Positions 47,480-61,160 of a DNA stretch of 64,000 bases are shown here, piece by piece (within the stretch, counting starts at the first letter, position 1; every line of letters starts with the position of its first letter). Both the position numbers and the translations under genes were made by a program. Location: assembly GCA_025738555.1 (NCBI GenBank), contig JAOVFP010000006.1, positions 4,030,001 through 4,094,000 of the forward strand, read 5' to 3'. The notes beneath the pieces were generated by a model. That model was not told the DNA's origin and made no database searches. It saw only the letters and a list, made by a program, of their open reading frames with translations. The DNA comes from Cyathus striatus (lineage: Eukaryota; Basidiomycota; Agaricomycetes; Agaricales; Nidulariaceae).

Positions 47480-48361
47480 AGTGATCTTTGAAATATTGTG
47501 TTGCGATTGTCTGTTGTTTAATTTGGCTCGGCTTTTGTGCAATGATACACAAGTGCATTTGTGAAGCTTTATATCTTTGCAGACTCCAGAGTGAGTTCCA
47601 TGCATCACTAGGCTATTATTCAGTTTGCCACGGCCTCCGACAGTCGGAAAGTGCTACTTATTTGTTCAATTGGTTTTAAATTTACGCAATCAAAATTCGA
47701 TCTATTCGGAAGACTTAGCAACTTCTCTTCTCGGTGTTGTGACTTAGCTTAGGTGGCGCTTACTTCCTGGATCATTACGTTACAACGGAGACGAAGTACT
47801 ACTGATCTTACAGCCTTTCTGTATTCCTTCGTTGTCTACTATTTGCTTATTGACGTTATTAAAATAACACCGAGGTTGGCGACACGCACATAGGTGAGTT
47901 ACTTGCTTTAGCGCTACACTACAGGGATTTAACCCAGCTTATTGGGACGCGGGACTTCTACTCTACCATTCCAATTGGCGCTCAACTGTCTCGCTGAGCA
48001 CTCTCGAGACTCGGAGGGCTTGGTTTGAATGGAGAACTTGAAGGCCAAGCAGGTTATCAATCTCTCAGGCATACCGTGTAATGCTGTCAAAAGTCGTCGA
48101 TATCCTCGGTGGTACATCAATATAAGTAAATAACTGGTGAACATCCCTCAGACAAGAGTTGAACGTTGAGGGTTGAATGCCGGCAAGTCCGTCGATTACA
48201 TACATACATACATACGCATTGATAGTTCGAGGACCAGCAACTTCGAAGAATGCGATATGCCGAGTGAGTGGATGAGCGCAAAAGTGTGTTAATTCTCTGT
48301 TTCTCTAAATCTGACGGTATGTGACATCTCTAGGAGCTGGAAGGTTGATTGAAATGATTCC
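47480..48361. other. Intergenic, CpG-normal, short microsatellite
   Basis: No gene supported. Contains a (TACA)n run at about 48198-48217. Composition becomes GC-richer here and stays so to the end of the window. Confidence 0.5.
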
Positions 48362-49673
48362 TCAACCGTCCTTCTTAAATGAAAATGGATAATCGACGTA
48401 TCCTGCAGCTGTATTAGGCGCCTCAGCAGGTACATAGAAGGTATCCCTGTTATACTTTGTCAGAGGGATGTCTTTCTCCAGTTTGTCGGGTAAATCAGGC
48501 TGAAAACCCATGGTTAGCAATTTTACATCCTCAATTAATAAATAAATACTAACATTGGCAATAAACCTCCTCCCGAAGGCAATGATATCTCCCTTCTTCT
48601 CAGCTCTTATCAGAGCACTCTCTCTGGTATATCCGCCGGCACTTATCATCGGATTAGGTCTCCAGATTTCACGAATGAAGTCGTTCGATTCCTCATCCGA
48701 ATCGTTTCCTGAGTGGGCATTGAGGGTATGATCATCGCCTTCTGGCCCCGCTATTCGAGGCTCAATAACGTGTAGGTAAGCCAACTTGGGATGTGCTTGT
48801 TTCAGAGTAGACACGAAATATTCAAATTGAGGTTTAGGATCGACCATGCGCATTCCTACAATTGCCTATCAGAATGAATCCCAATGTACAAACAATGACA
48901 TCTACCTTGGAACGTACTCCACGGACTAATCCTTATTCCAACCTTCTCTACGCCAACGGCTTTCGCAATGGCATCAACGATCTCCAAAGCAAACCGACTA
49001 CGGTTTTCAATGCTCGCCCCGTACGCGTCCGTACGTTTGTTCGTAGTGTCTTCGAGGAACTGGTCGACAAGGTGTCCATTGGCTCCATGTACCTCTACCC
49101 CATCGAAGCCTGCCTCCATGGCATTCTTCGCAGCTTGCGCATATAGGTTGACAAACTCCTGTATCTCAGCAATGGTCATCTCTCGCGGAATGGGAGTGGG
49201 TCGTTCCGAAAGTGGTATGGGTGATGCTGCGGTGTAGGGGTATCCTTCGGCTGCGAGCAATGCGGGATTTGCATGACGTCCTAGACTCATAAGCTGCATG
49301 AAGATAAACGACCCGGCAGTGTGCACCGAGTCAGTGATCTACACAATCCACTGTTGGAAAAGATCCGATTGACTGCGAATGTGCGAGGAATACATACCTC
49401 TTTCCAAGCATCAATTTGCTCTTGGCTCCAAATACCGGCCATATTGTTATACCCACCCGCTTGAGGTGCAACAAAGGCTGCTTCTGTTATCAGTAAGGTT
49501 CCTGGTCTGCTTGCGCGTTGTGTGTAGTATTCCTTCACAAGTGGAAGGGCAGGAATGTGCGTTTTCTTATAAAAGCGCATCCGTGTTAGAGGTGCCAACA
49601 CTACGCGGTGTTTGAGTTCTATTTCTCCAACCTTGATCGGCTGGAACAGTGCGGGCGTGGATGTGGTGGACAT
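48362..49673 (-). CDS. Old Yellow Enzyme family flavin oxidoreductase (paralogue A)
   Basis: FMN-dependent NAD(P)H ene-reductase family, cytosolic barrel. Four exons: 49398-49673, 48906-49338, 48554-48855 and 48362-48499, with 50-59-base introns; 382 residues, the normal length. Start MSTTSTPALFQPIKVG. Family landmarks: APLTRMR near residue 28, FMQLMSLGRHANP, the His/Asn pair in VHGANGHLVDQF, NKRTDAYGASIENRS, PWSTFQGMRM, SAGGYTRESA and GDIIAFGRRFIANPDLP. Two departures: the residue two after Asn, normally the proton-donating Tyr, is His; and YGGS reads YGAS. All joins keep frame and no stop interrupts. It is the last of three tandem copies. The substrate cannot be predicted; loss of Tyr suggests altered chemistry. 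Confidence 0.92.
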
Positions 49674-49679
49674 GCCTTC

Positions 49680-51225
49680 GATGCTCGAAGCTTTACGAGA
49701 CGGTAAGACTTGCGTTACTCCGATGTCTAAATCTCAGCCTTTTATATCTTCAATCCTGCCATAGAATGATGGATCGTTCGCACTAGTGATTATCGTGGAT
49801 TAGGAGAGAAATAGGGGGTATTTGAAAGATGTCGAAAACCGAAGGTAGAATGACACTGGGCTCTAGCCATCGATCGGCTCCGCCCCGCCACACAGCGCTA
49901 CGCCTTTTGTATACAAGATGGTAATCACAAGGTAATCAGCTGCTGCATTATTTCACCAAAGTCACCAATTTGCTCAGCACGTAATAGGACCCCCGAATAT
50001 CACTACTACAGTCTTTCGCCAATCCGGACAGATTTGAGGGCTGGAGGGCTTCACTCATAGAACATTGACCCGGACAGGATTGCGGAAAATTTGCCACATG
50101 GGCGAGTATCCGGACCAAATCCGGACACATAGGTCCGACATCCCCAACCCACGCGATCTATTGATTATCTCGCGGGATGATAATGTTACTACGTAACCCT
50201 ATGGGACACGCGCCGTCGAACGGGAACCGTCGAGAAGGAATCATCGATGGACATGCGGTGCTGGTCTCCAACTCAAGTAGCTAATGCTGCTAGTAATTAT
50301 TTAAATTATAACTTCAAAACTTATTGCAACATATGGTTTAAAAAATCTTTATAGCTTCTGTCTAGGCTTTAATTAATTGAAAGAAGGTCTATAAGAAAGT
50401 CTCTATTATCCCTACAGCTTTTTAACTTATCGGTGAAGCACATATGACAGCCATAAGACCCAAATAAGACCAATCCAGTTGGACAACTTTGGGTATGTTT
50501 TGTGTTATCAGAAGAGTTTGCATTGGTAAAGGTTAATTAATATATTTTAATGTACAATCGAGTAACATAAATTCCTCATAATGATAACTATATGTTTCTA
50601 TAACAGACTCATCATCCGTTTGAGCCATCCTAAAGCTTGGTATGCAAGTTTTCGAGAATTTTCAAGACTCAGATTGCAAGCACCTTCAGCGCTACTCCGC
50701 AGAGTCCAGACAACAAATCTTCTGGATACAACCACTGCTTCCTCCATCATACAAAAACCGTGGCTTGGTGCGAGATAATGGGTACAATATGAGCATGTTC
50801 AGAAGTCTTGTATCAGAAGAAAGGCAGCTTACCGCTACATTGGAAGCTTTCAATACCATACGAGGGGGGATTTGACCGACAACGAGGATTCATGCAGTAT
50901 TTTGACACTTACTTTAGCAGCAAATATGCTGTATTCGTCGCTAGAGATGTATTTACATGGTAAATAGGGGGAATATGCTAGAAGATAGAAAATATGCTTC
51001 TCAGAGAAAAATCGTTCTTCACTGACTTCACGTTATTCATTAACAAGTATTATTCACTTTAGTATTATAAACATTCTTGATATCGCCTTCAATGCTCATG
51101 AAGCAGTGTCACCAAACTGATTCATCCCAATTACTAGTAATGATTAATGGCACCTAACATCATCAAATAGCCACCGCTACTTAATGATGTTTACTTCTAG
51201 ATATCTATAGCCCATAAAAGAAGTA
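49680..51225. other. Intergenic between OYE paralogues
   Basis: Upstream of paralogue A and downstream of B. TCCGGAC-containing repeats at 50020-50140 and AT-rich DNA around 50280-51230. Frames at 50581-50875 have no recognisable content. Confidence 0.5.
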
Positions 51226-51229
51226 AAAA

Positions 51230-52602
<1,373 letters not shown>

Positions 52603-52604
52603 GA

Positions 52605-53470
52605 TGTGAAGACGATACAGGTAAGTTGTTGTTGAATACTCTAAGAATGGTTTATAGAACATACCAAGATCTCCTGCAACCTTTATACCCCTCTGATTCC
52701 TTCCCGTGACCTTTCAGGATGATTCATCTCTAGCGGGCTTGCGTAGTCCTTTCTGCAGCGGGAGATTGAAGGCTTGGTAAGATATGACCAACAGCTAGGG
52801 CGGGAACGCGATATCTTCCCGGGCTGAATACCAGAGGATGGCCGAGGACTTAGAGGGAGGCTTAGAAGAGGGAGCTATAATTGCATCAGAAGTACGCGTC
52901 GTGTCGAAGTAAGTGCGGCATTAATAGCCATTCTCTATTAGGCGCTATGATCACTCGATCTCGACTTCAGTGACCCTCGTGACTCCTCCTCTTGCGCCAA
53001 GTCTTTTCTTTAATGAAACGCCCGACATATCTGTGTCCTTTGCTACATATGAGCTCAATCGATAGCTCGTTATGCATAGACCAACGCTATATCTTCGAGG
53101 GGAACATACATTGCTCTAGTTCTGCGTTCATTTAATCGCTAGTGACGTGTTTGTGGACTATGCATATAGGGCTGTACATACGGATAAACAAGCTCTCTTA
53201 CAGACCGTACAGAACAAAACCTCTAGCGAATCAAGGATCAAGAAATTATACTACCATATCCCACCATAAACCTCGCCTTCGCCTCTCAGTCTGTCCCTAC
53301 TAGCTCGATTTTTGCCAACGGTTATCTCACACTTTGTCTTGCTGTTGGTTTAGGTCTTAAGCAGTCAACGTTTTAATGCTAAGGTTTATTTCAATTGCTA
53401 TGATTAAAAGGGGCTATTCTATAGCATCTAATAATCCCATATCCTAAATTATAAGCAGATACGACGATAT
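52605..53470. other. Intergenic, no gene seen
   Basis: Upstream region of paralogue B and downstream of the OYE pseudogene. Confidence 0.5.
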
Positions 53471-53473
53471 TCC

Positions 53474-54430
53474 TCAAATAAGAAGTCGCAATTTTAACCG
53501 AACTTGCACCGGTTCCTCATCCGTCGTCGCAAAAGGGTAGTCAATATATCCACCAGCAGCTTTCGGGTCCTCAGCAGGAACATACTAGAACGTCGCTCTG
53601 TTGTACTGCGTAAGTGGTATAGTGTTCTCCAAACGATCGACTAAATCCGGCTACAAATAATGTCAGTAAACATATTCTAGAGGCGCGAACAAAGACACTA
53701 ACATTCGAAATGAATCTCCTTTCAGACGCAATAGATCAACGCACTTTCCCTGATAAATCCACCCGCGCTGATAAGTGGCTTAGGACTCCAAATAGCACGC
53801 AAGAAATCATTCGACTCGGATAAAGTATGGTTTCCGAGCCGAGCATCCGCGTGCGTCATCCCTTCGTTTCTGGCTGCCTTTGGTTCTACTAACGTGCAGG
53901 TAGCTAGATCCGGGCGCGTGTGTTTGAGGGTGCATGTGAAGTGAGTGGGTTGGGGTACTGGATGGTCCATGCACGTATATGTGCGTTTTGTGAGCTATAG
54001 GACTCGAAAGGCGAGAAAGGAAAAGACAGACAAACCTCGGAATGTACACCATGGGCTCACTCGTACGCCGACTCGGTCAGCACCGAGGACATCCATGACA
54101 GCTGTAACAACTGATTTGACAAGGTTGGGAGAAGGGGCGATGTAGGGGATTCCTTCGGATTTCAGGACGTCCGGGTACGCTGCGCGTCCAATTGCCCGTA
54201 GTTGGAGGTATATATATAGTAAGTACTAAGAGCCTTTTTTTGTACTAAGTCTATTATCCAACCCAAGCTCGATTAGAAACAATCATGGAAGTGGGAGTGG
54301 GGAAGAATCACACCATTTTCTAAGCATCGATCCGCTAAGAGCCTTAGGTAGAGTTTTGGAATAGGTATGAGGTGAATGTTGGGGAAATGCACTATTCGTG
54401 ACTAGCCCGACCGGGTAGTCTAACTTTATG
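53474..54430 (-). pseudogene. Third OYE copy, decayed
   Basis: The last exon (PDLVDRLENTIPLTQYNRAT, then an in-frame TAG, then YVPAEDPKAAGGYIDYPFAT) lies at 53474-53652. The third exon (TLKHTRPDLATCTLVEPK, SAGGFIRESALIY) lies at 53722-53970 and lacks the GDIIAFGRR segment. Exon 2 joins IGRAAYPDVLKSEGIPYIAP directly to NLVKSVVTAVMDVLGADRVG, so about 70 residues with the His/Asn active site and NxRTD are deleted. Exon 1 survives only as scraps up to about 54430. Confidence 0.85.
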
Positions 54431-55462
54431 GCTTTAAATCTGTCAGCGATACATAGACGGCAAAGCAGCAGCTGATACAGACAACGAGAGGAGTTGGAGA
54501 GGAGGGAGGAATGAAAAGCAATGTCGTGTGCACCGTGACTGTTTCACGGGCGTTAAGTTAGTCACAACCACCTACCTATACTGTATCGTTCTGTATGGAG
54601 GCAACGGAGCCTCGAGCGTGACATCAAATTTCAGACTTTAGTTTAGCAACCAAGGCCGAGTTATGCGTGACAAATGTTAGAGTTAGCAACACTCAACCCG
54701 GCGTAGAAGTGCCTATACACAGCCTTTAGACTCATTTTTGGCCAGTACTTATGGTAAGTAAATTAACTACTAATACGCCTAGCGTACTTCTACCTACTAT
54801 AAAAACATTATTTCTATATTCTACGCGCTACTTACAAACGGTATAATATATCTGGGTTGTAATTATTAGCTAAGGTAGAGGTCCCGGACCGTTAGCTAGC
54901 GTGGGAACGACTCGCGCTAATAAGGGACATAACTAGCCTAAGTAGGAAAGCGTCTAAGAATAGAAACACCGAGGTCAGAGCTTATTCTCGACATCGGTGG
55001 GAAATAGTTACCAGTAAGGCCGGAGATCGAGCTAAGCGCGCGTCTATTCTAATAATAGGATATCGAAGCTATGTTATCGCGTCATAGGAAAAGGCATGAG
55101 CACTAGACCCACGGCAGTTGCCGCTATCTAACCACGCTGTACCAGCGCTGTGCATCAGCACGCCATAGGCGCCTAGCCTGGCCTGAGATCCGGCATTCCC
55201 GGCAGGCTGATTCAGCGGTTCCCATTTCCACGAGTCAAAGCGCGCGGCATCACGCCTCCGTATGGAGCGTTCTTCCTGCAGGACGATTTATTGTTCTTCG
55301 CTATCTTCCCATATGAACGCATTCTTGGCGCTCGTATGTTTGTACATGCGTGAATTACTCTGGTCCATCCCAGACGTCTGTATCCAGTCCAAAAGTCTAT
55401 CTTACTGCTTAGCTAATATGTAAATTACTGTATTTGTCCTAACTATATAGTTCCTCTAGCCG
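54431..55462. other. Intergenic with one arm of a distant inverted repeat
   Basis: 54579-54607 is the near-perfect reverse complement of 62072-62100. No gene is seen in the rest. Confidence 0.5.
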
Positions 55463-55823
55463 TGTTGAGATTATCTTATCTCGACAAAAGCGGATCTAGC
55501 GGATCTTATCTAATCATGGAACTCCGTAGCACATACTAGAACCTTCTAGTATGTTTATTCTTAGGTAGATGTAATTATAGTAGCACTATATACGGTACTG
55601 CTGTACTCAACAGCATAACAGCTTAACAGCTCCTTTACAGCAGTAGATATTTATATACATCTCTTGTACAGTATATAAACCCCCCAGTTTTACTGGATAA
55701 CAATAAGAAAGTCTTTACTCTTCTTACAGTCACTCTAAGCCTCTATCTACACACTCTACCTCTCAGGTGAGCCTGTACCCAGATCAGCAACTGCCCTGTG
55801 CAGAAGTCCTTGCTGTTTCTACA
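55463..55823 (+). repeat. 5' LTR of the Copia element
   Basis: Starts TGTTGAGATT and ends TTTCTACA. Contains TATATAA at 55672-55678, a likely promoter for the element's RNA. Confidence 0.95.
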
Positions 55824-55835
55824 GGTTATGGGCCC
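55824..55835 (+). other. Primer-binding site, half-tRNA(iMet) type
   Basis: GGTTATGGGCCC directly follows the LTR. It resembles the complement of the initiator tRNA anticodon arm (CAT with flanking stem), the half-molecule primer used by many Copia elements. Confidence 0.65.
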
Positions 55836-56138
55836 CGGTTATGCACATGTAATGCGCCCTACTGGCTGTACGCATGCTTGCTGACTGGGATAACCCAGAG
55901 TGATCTCTCTCCATCGCTGTATAGCATGATGTTGAGGTGATCCTCACAGTGGTTGCACCATGAACTGCTGATCTTAAGGATCGCTGCATGTGTGCTTTGC
56001 ATGCCACTCTGATCTATGTCGTCATTATTGATGGCAATGATCGCATGCATACCACTGCTAACTAGTAGAGCACAAGCTACGCTTTTTCTCTATTTTATGT
56101 GCTTTACAAGTTACTGACATTGTACCTCTCAGATCACA

Positions 56139-58493
56139 ATGTCTGCCAACTCTTCTGTTATTGCCACTGCTCCCATGTTCGATGGCTCCAACTACCAGCA
56201 ATGGGCGCTCAAGATGACCAGCATCTTGAAGAGCCAAAGACTCTGGAGCATCACCTCTGGAACTCGCGACCGACCTCTCGAATTAAAGGTTGGAGATGAG
56301 GGATATGCTGAGAATCTCAAATCTATTGAGATCTGGGACTCAGATGATGATGCCGCTATTGGTATTATCTCACTTCGTATCTCTGAGTCACTTCAGCAGT
56401 ATGTTAAGGATACTGCTCATGAAACTTGGATTGCCTTGAAAGAACTCTATGGTACACCTACTCCGGCTACCATTTTCACCGACTTCAAGCGCGCCTTGTC
56501 CTTCAAACTTTCAGGTGGTGATCCTGCCCCTGATATTGCAGTTCTTAACACTATCTTCGATCGCCTTTCCACGAATGATGTCACCCTTAATGAATTCATT
56601 CGTTCTATGATCCTCCTTATGGCCATCCCTTCTAAATGGGATAATATTGCGTCCACTATCCTGGCTACTACTGCCAAGGATAGACTCTCTATCACCACTA
56701 TCGCTTCCACACTCTCTGCTGAGCATGCACGCCAGACCACTGGCTCTCAACGTGCACAAAAAGCTTCCGCCATTAAGCGCAAGCAGACCAATCCTCGTTG
56801 GAATGGTAATCAGCAGAAGCAGAATGACGGCAACCAGAACTCTGGTAATTCTTCTGGTAATAGACCTAACCAGAAGAAGAAGAACCGCCGTAACACCCGT
56901 GGTGGTAAGAACCAACGCAATGGTGGGAACCCCCATACTCACTCCCATGACCATGGCCACTCTCATGTTGCCTCTGTTGCACTTGCTCCAGAAGTTGGGC
57001 CTTCTCCCACACTTCTGGAACGTCTCTCTGATCCCTCCTCCACTGTCTTTAAGCGAGTCCATGGGACCCCTGCTCAAGCCTACCAAGGTGAGAACAAGTC
57101 CATGGATGTCTACCCTGTCTATAAGCAGGCTCGATCCTTCTGTGATCGCTTTGAGCTTCCCAAGACAGCTCTCCATGTTAGGAGATTTGAGGAGATTATT
57201 GAGCGAAATGGCCCATCCACCTCCAAAGTCACCCTTGATGACTCTCCACCCCTTGCTGAGCGTATCTGTGAAGTTCCTTCTAATGAGGATGAACCAATGG
57301 ATGCAGATGCTCCACTTGACTGGGGTTCAGACATGGATGAGGATGATGCCGTTTCCCTTGGATCTGACATCGATATCGGTGGATATGATGAGAGGCAAGT
57401 TCCTTTCCCTTCACATTTGAAATGTGAGCTGACGCATTTGTCACAGCACCCTCTTCGATTAAATTCGCATATGTTAATGGCTGCTGTTGATGATGAAATT
57501 TTGCGACGCTTACGGACTTCATCTGTAGATTTACGTAGTCTACAGAATAAATGTGATTCACATGCTGCTTCTTGTAGTAAATGTAAGGGAAAAGGAAAAG
57601 CAACTAGTTCGGTTGACTGGATCATGGATTCAGGTGCTTCAATGCACATGACTGGTGATTTGAATGATTTCTCCAAATACAAAAATGGAGATTTTGGCAA
57701 AGTCATAACTGGCAGTGGAATTGAAAATATTACTGCAGTTGGCAAAGTACACATTAAGCACAAAGTCGAAGCTGATGATGGTTCTGTTACTGAACGAACA
57801 TCGCTACTATGGCCAGTTCTTCACTTTGAAAAACTGGGTCAAACTCGACTTCTTTCTATGGGACAGATCCTTCATAAAGATTATGTAGTGCGTGGATCGT
57901 CCAACATGCTGGGTTTTTACACACAGAAAAATGAACTTCATCTTTCCTGTAAACCGCACTCACATCATGATCACATGTTCTGGTTAACTTCTGAAATATT
58001 GAAGACTAACACCACACATGTGAAGTCTGCATTAAATGTGGACTATGATCGATGGCATAAACGTCTGGGACATCCGTCTAAAGATGTAATGCGTCGTGTC
58101 AGGGACAATGTTGATGGTATCTCCTCAGAGATTCCCATTCCTAAGCAAGTCTCTCCATGCCGAGGATGCGCGGAAGGCAAAATGCCTTCTAAATCTTATC
58201 CGCGATCTGAATCTAGAGCTTCTCGCCCTTTTGAGAAGATTCACTCCGATCTCAAAGAGTTTCCTGTACTATCTTACCATAGATATAAGTACATGATGTC
58301 ATTCTTTGACGATTACACTTCCCATGGCTGGACAATTTTATTGCGCCATAAATCGGACTCTCTTGTGGCTTTAAAGCGATTTACTGCCATGATTGATACA
58401 CAATACAATGCCAAAATAAAGCAATGGCAGTCCGATGCAGGGGAGAGTATAAGTCAGACGAATTTGATGACTATCTCCGAGATCGTGGCATAG
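56139..58493 (+). CDS. Copia Gag-protease-integrase part
   Basis: Starts MSANSSVIATAPMFDGSNYQ, a typical Copia Gag N-terminus. Instead of a CCHC knuckle, the nucleocapsid region (about residues 210-280) is rich in Asn, Lys and Arg and ends in a His-rich motif (HTHSHDHGHSH). Protease has IMDSGASMHM near residue 495. The pre-integrase domain has HKRLGHP and CRGCAEGKM. The integrase core begins with HSDLKE (near 58243) and QSDAG (near 58434). The frame is lost just after QSDAG and runs 50 bases to a stop at 58493; domain sequence continues in the next frame. Confidence 0.9.
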   Translation: MSANSSVIATAPMFDGSNYQQWALKMTSILKSQRLWSITSGTRDRPLELKVGDEGYAENLKSIEIWDSDDDAAIGIISLRISESLQQYVKDTAHETWIALKELYGTPTPATIFTDFKRALSFKLSGGDPAPDIAVLNTIFDRLSTNDVTLNEFIRSMILLMAIPSKWDNIASTILATTAKDRLSITTIASTLSAEHARQTTGSQRAQKASAIKRKQTNPRWNGNQQKQNDGNQNSGNSSGNRPNQKKKNRRNTRGGKNQRNGGNPHTHSHDHGHSHVASVALAPEVGPSPTLLERLSDPSSTVFKRVHGTPAQAYQGENKSMDVYPVYKQARSFCDRFELPKTALHVRRFEEIIERNGPSTSKVTLDDSPPLAERICEVPSNEDEPMDADAPLDWGSDMDEDDAVSLGSDIDIGGYDERQVPFPSHLKCELTHLSQHPLRLNSHMLMAAVDDEILRRLRTSSVDLRSLQNKCDSHAASCSKCKGKGKATSSVDWIMDSGASMHMTGDLNDFSKYKNGDFGKVITGSGIENITAVGKVHIKHKVEADDGSVTERTSLLWPVLHFEKLGQTRLLSMGQILHKDYVVRGSSNMLGFYTQKNELHLSCKPHSHHDHMFWLTSEILKTNTTHVKSALNVDYDRWHKRLGHPSKDVMRRVRDNVDGISSEIPIPKQVSPCRGCAEGKMPSKSYPRSESRASRPFEKIHSDLKEFPVLSYHRYKYMMSFFDDYTSHGWTILLRHKSDSLVALKRFTAMIDTQYNAKIKQWQSDAGESISQTNLMTISEIVA

Positions 58494-61012
58494 AGATTTT
58501 GACAAGCTTACCATATGTTCATCAGCAGAATGGTCGTGCTGAGCGATTTAATCGCACTATCATGGAAAAAGCACAAGCCATGCGTTTTGATGCATGTCTT
58601 CCCCAATCTTGGTGGGAATTTGCTATAATGCATGCTGTCCATGTTTATAATCGCACACCACTTTCCCGTCATCATTGGAAATCTCCATATGAGATTCTGC
58701 GGAACAAAAAGCCTGACATTTCACATTTACGAGTATTTGGTTGTGGTGCATATGTTTACCTTCCCAAGGAAAAACGTGCCAACAAACTAGCACCTCGTTC
58801 TGAACTAATGACCTATCTGGGTGTACCAGATGGAGTTAAAGGACATCAGTTCATGCGCTCAACCAACACTCTCTTTAATGCTGGAACCGCCCAATTTCTG
58901 GAGGATACTTTCCCCAGATGTGATAAACCATCTGATCATGATCTGCCGCCAACAGATCCTGATCAATTTTCTCCACACTCAGATAATGAATCGCAATTTG
59001 GTGATGATGATGATTTTAGTCCAGGACCTACACGTTCTGAGACACGTCACCCATCCAACCCTCCTACAAGTGAACCTCAGCACGATCGTGACGACGAACC
59101 TGCTCCGAGTTCTGCGCCCACACCACCAGGTCCTCCAAGAGAGGAAGAGCAACAGGCACCACGCCGCTCTGGTCGTGAGCGAAAACCCATAAATCGTCCT
59201 GATAATATATATGGGGATAGACCCCCTACTGAAGTACTGAGAGAACGAGATAACAGTCGGAACTGGAGACGTACCACTGGTGAACCGGGTAGCTCCCGTG
59301 GACCAGATCATTCTCCTCAGAATACGGTTCCTGGACCAATTTCTGATAATCCAGCTTCCATGAGCGACAGACTGTCTCACTCTCAATCAGACGATGAAAC
59401 CTGGCTTCATAAAATAGTCCGGGAAGGGGGAGTGGATTTATTAAATTTCCTACTTCAGAAAGCGATTCCTGAGGAGAACACTCCTGTCCATTATAGGGAC
59501 ATCTTTAAGTTGCCTAAACAGCAGCAAAAGGAGTGGCTCGATGCTTGCCGCGAAGAATTAGAGGCTCTTCGCAAGCGCAAAGTTTATGAGCTGGTTGATC
59601 TCCCACCTGGCCGAAAGGCCATAAAGAACCGCTGGGTTTTTTCTACTAAATCTGATGGTAGAAAACGCTCACGCCTTGTTGCCAAGGGTTTCTCACAGAG
59701 AGAAGGCATTGACTATGATGAGATATTCTCACCTGTAGTCAGATATGAAACTGTTCGTATCATGCTAGTACTATCTGCCTTAGAAGGCTGGCACTTGCAA
59801 GGTCTTGATGTAAAGACTGCCTTCCTCTATGGATTACTCAATGAGGAAATCTATATGGAACAACCCGAGGGCTTCAAAGTCCGTGGACAAGAGCATAAGG
59901 TTTGGCGCCTTACACGTGCTCTTTATGGTTTGAAGCAAGCATCACTCGCGTGGTGGAAAGAGCTCACCAAGTCCATGAAGACTCTAGGTTTTACTCGCGT
60001 CCTTTCAGATGCTGGAGTATTTGTCTACAAGGACAGAAATGGCAAAGTTGTATTTGCTATTGTCTATGTGGATGATGCCTTATTCCTTGGACCCGATCTG
60101 ACACTGGTCCTAAAAAAGAAGTCAGAATTTATGCAACAATGGGAATGCCGTGATTTAGGCGAAGCCAAAGAATTCCTTGGAATTCATATACGTCGAGATC
60201 GCAAACGATTATTGCTTGATCAGACAGAATACCTTAAGAAGGTTTTGGAGCGCTTCGGCATGACTAATGCTAAAGCACACAAAACTCCGCTCCCTTCTGG
60301 CTATCAGCCTTCTGCTACACAAGGCACTGCAGATCCCAAATTGCGATTGAGATTTCAATCTGTAATTGGATCTCTTCTCTACCTGATGCTAGGCACACGT
60401 CCTGACATTGCCTATGCCGTGATTAAACTCTCGCAGTTTTCCGCAAACCCCTCTGAGGAACACCTCACAAGAGCACTTGGCATTTGCCACTATTTAGTTG
60501 GAACTTCTGACTATGCACTCGTCTATGATGGTGGTTCAAATATGGGACTTATTGCCTACACAGATTCTGACTGGGGTCAGGATAAAATTAAACGCAAATC
60601 TGTCACTGGCTTCTATCTTAAACTAGCCAATGGTCTTGTCTCATGGCAATCACGTGCCCAACGGACTGTTGCACAATCATCGACAGAAGCTGAGTACATG
60701 GCCTTGTCTGACTGTAGTCGACAAGTTGTGTGGGTCCAATCCCTTCTTATGGAACTTGGATTCCAGGAAACTCACACACCCATTTGTGGTGACAACCAAG
60801 CTTCCATCTTCATTTCAAATAATCCCGTGCAAGAGCATAGGACAAAACACATTGATATTCGATATCACTATATTCGTCAATGTATTGAAGATGGACAGGT
60901 TGAAGTTTTCTTTGTTCCTGGAACTGACAATCCTGCCGATTTATTAACTAAGGCATTGGATAATACATTGTTCCAAAGATTCCTCAAGGAATATGGACTT
61001 GAGTTCTACTAG
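58444..61012 (+). CDS. Copia integrase end, reverse transcriptase and RNase H
   Basis: Continues the polyprotein in the +1 frame with EYKSDEFDDYLRDRGIEI; the third integrase carboxylate is in NGRAERFNRT. An acidic/Pro-rich linker (58960-59390) follows. Reverse transcriptase has NRWVFSTKSDGRKRSRLVAK, FSPVVRYETVRIML, DVKTAFLYG and the catalytic YVDDALFLG at about 60066. RNase H has YTDSDWG, KSVTGFYL, SSTEAEYMAL and KHIDIRYHYIRQ. Ends TAG at 61012. A missing G in the GGGG run at 58440-58443 would explain the break. All catalytic residues are present. Confidence 0.92.
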
Positions 61013-61150
61013 AGCTCATTAGTTCCGCATTACATGGAATAAGTGTCTCCCTATCCAAAAAACATCGACATTAGATACATTTTACTGGATAATAGACACA
61101 TACCATATCCCACTTTTATTCGCAAAGAGCACTTACCAGTTGCACTTAGC

Positions 61151-61160
61151 GAGGGGGGAG
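61151..61160 (+). other. Polypurine tract of the Copia element
   Basis: GAGGGGGGAG immediately before the 3' LTR. Confidence 0.8.

Noticed and set aside
48190..48225. Regulatory site in the TACA run
   Set aside because: A plain microsatellite with no conserved flanks.
56447..57763. Minus-strand frames of 97-221 codons inside the Copia element
   Set aside because: Shadows of the Gag-Pol frame; no motif or splice structure of their own.
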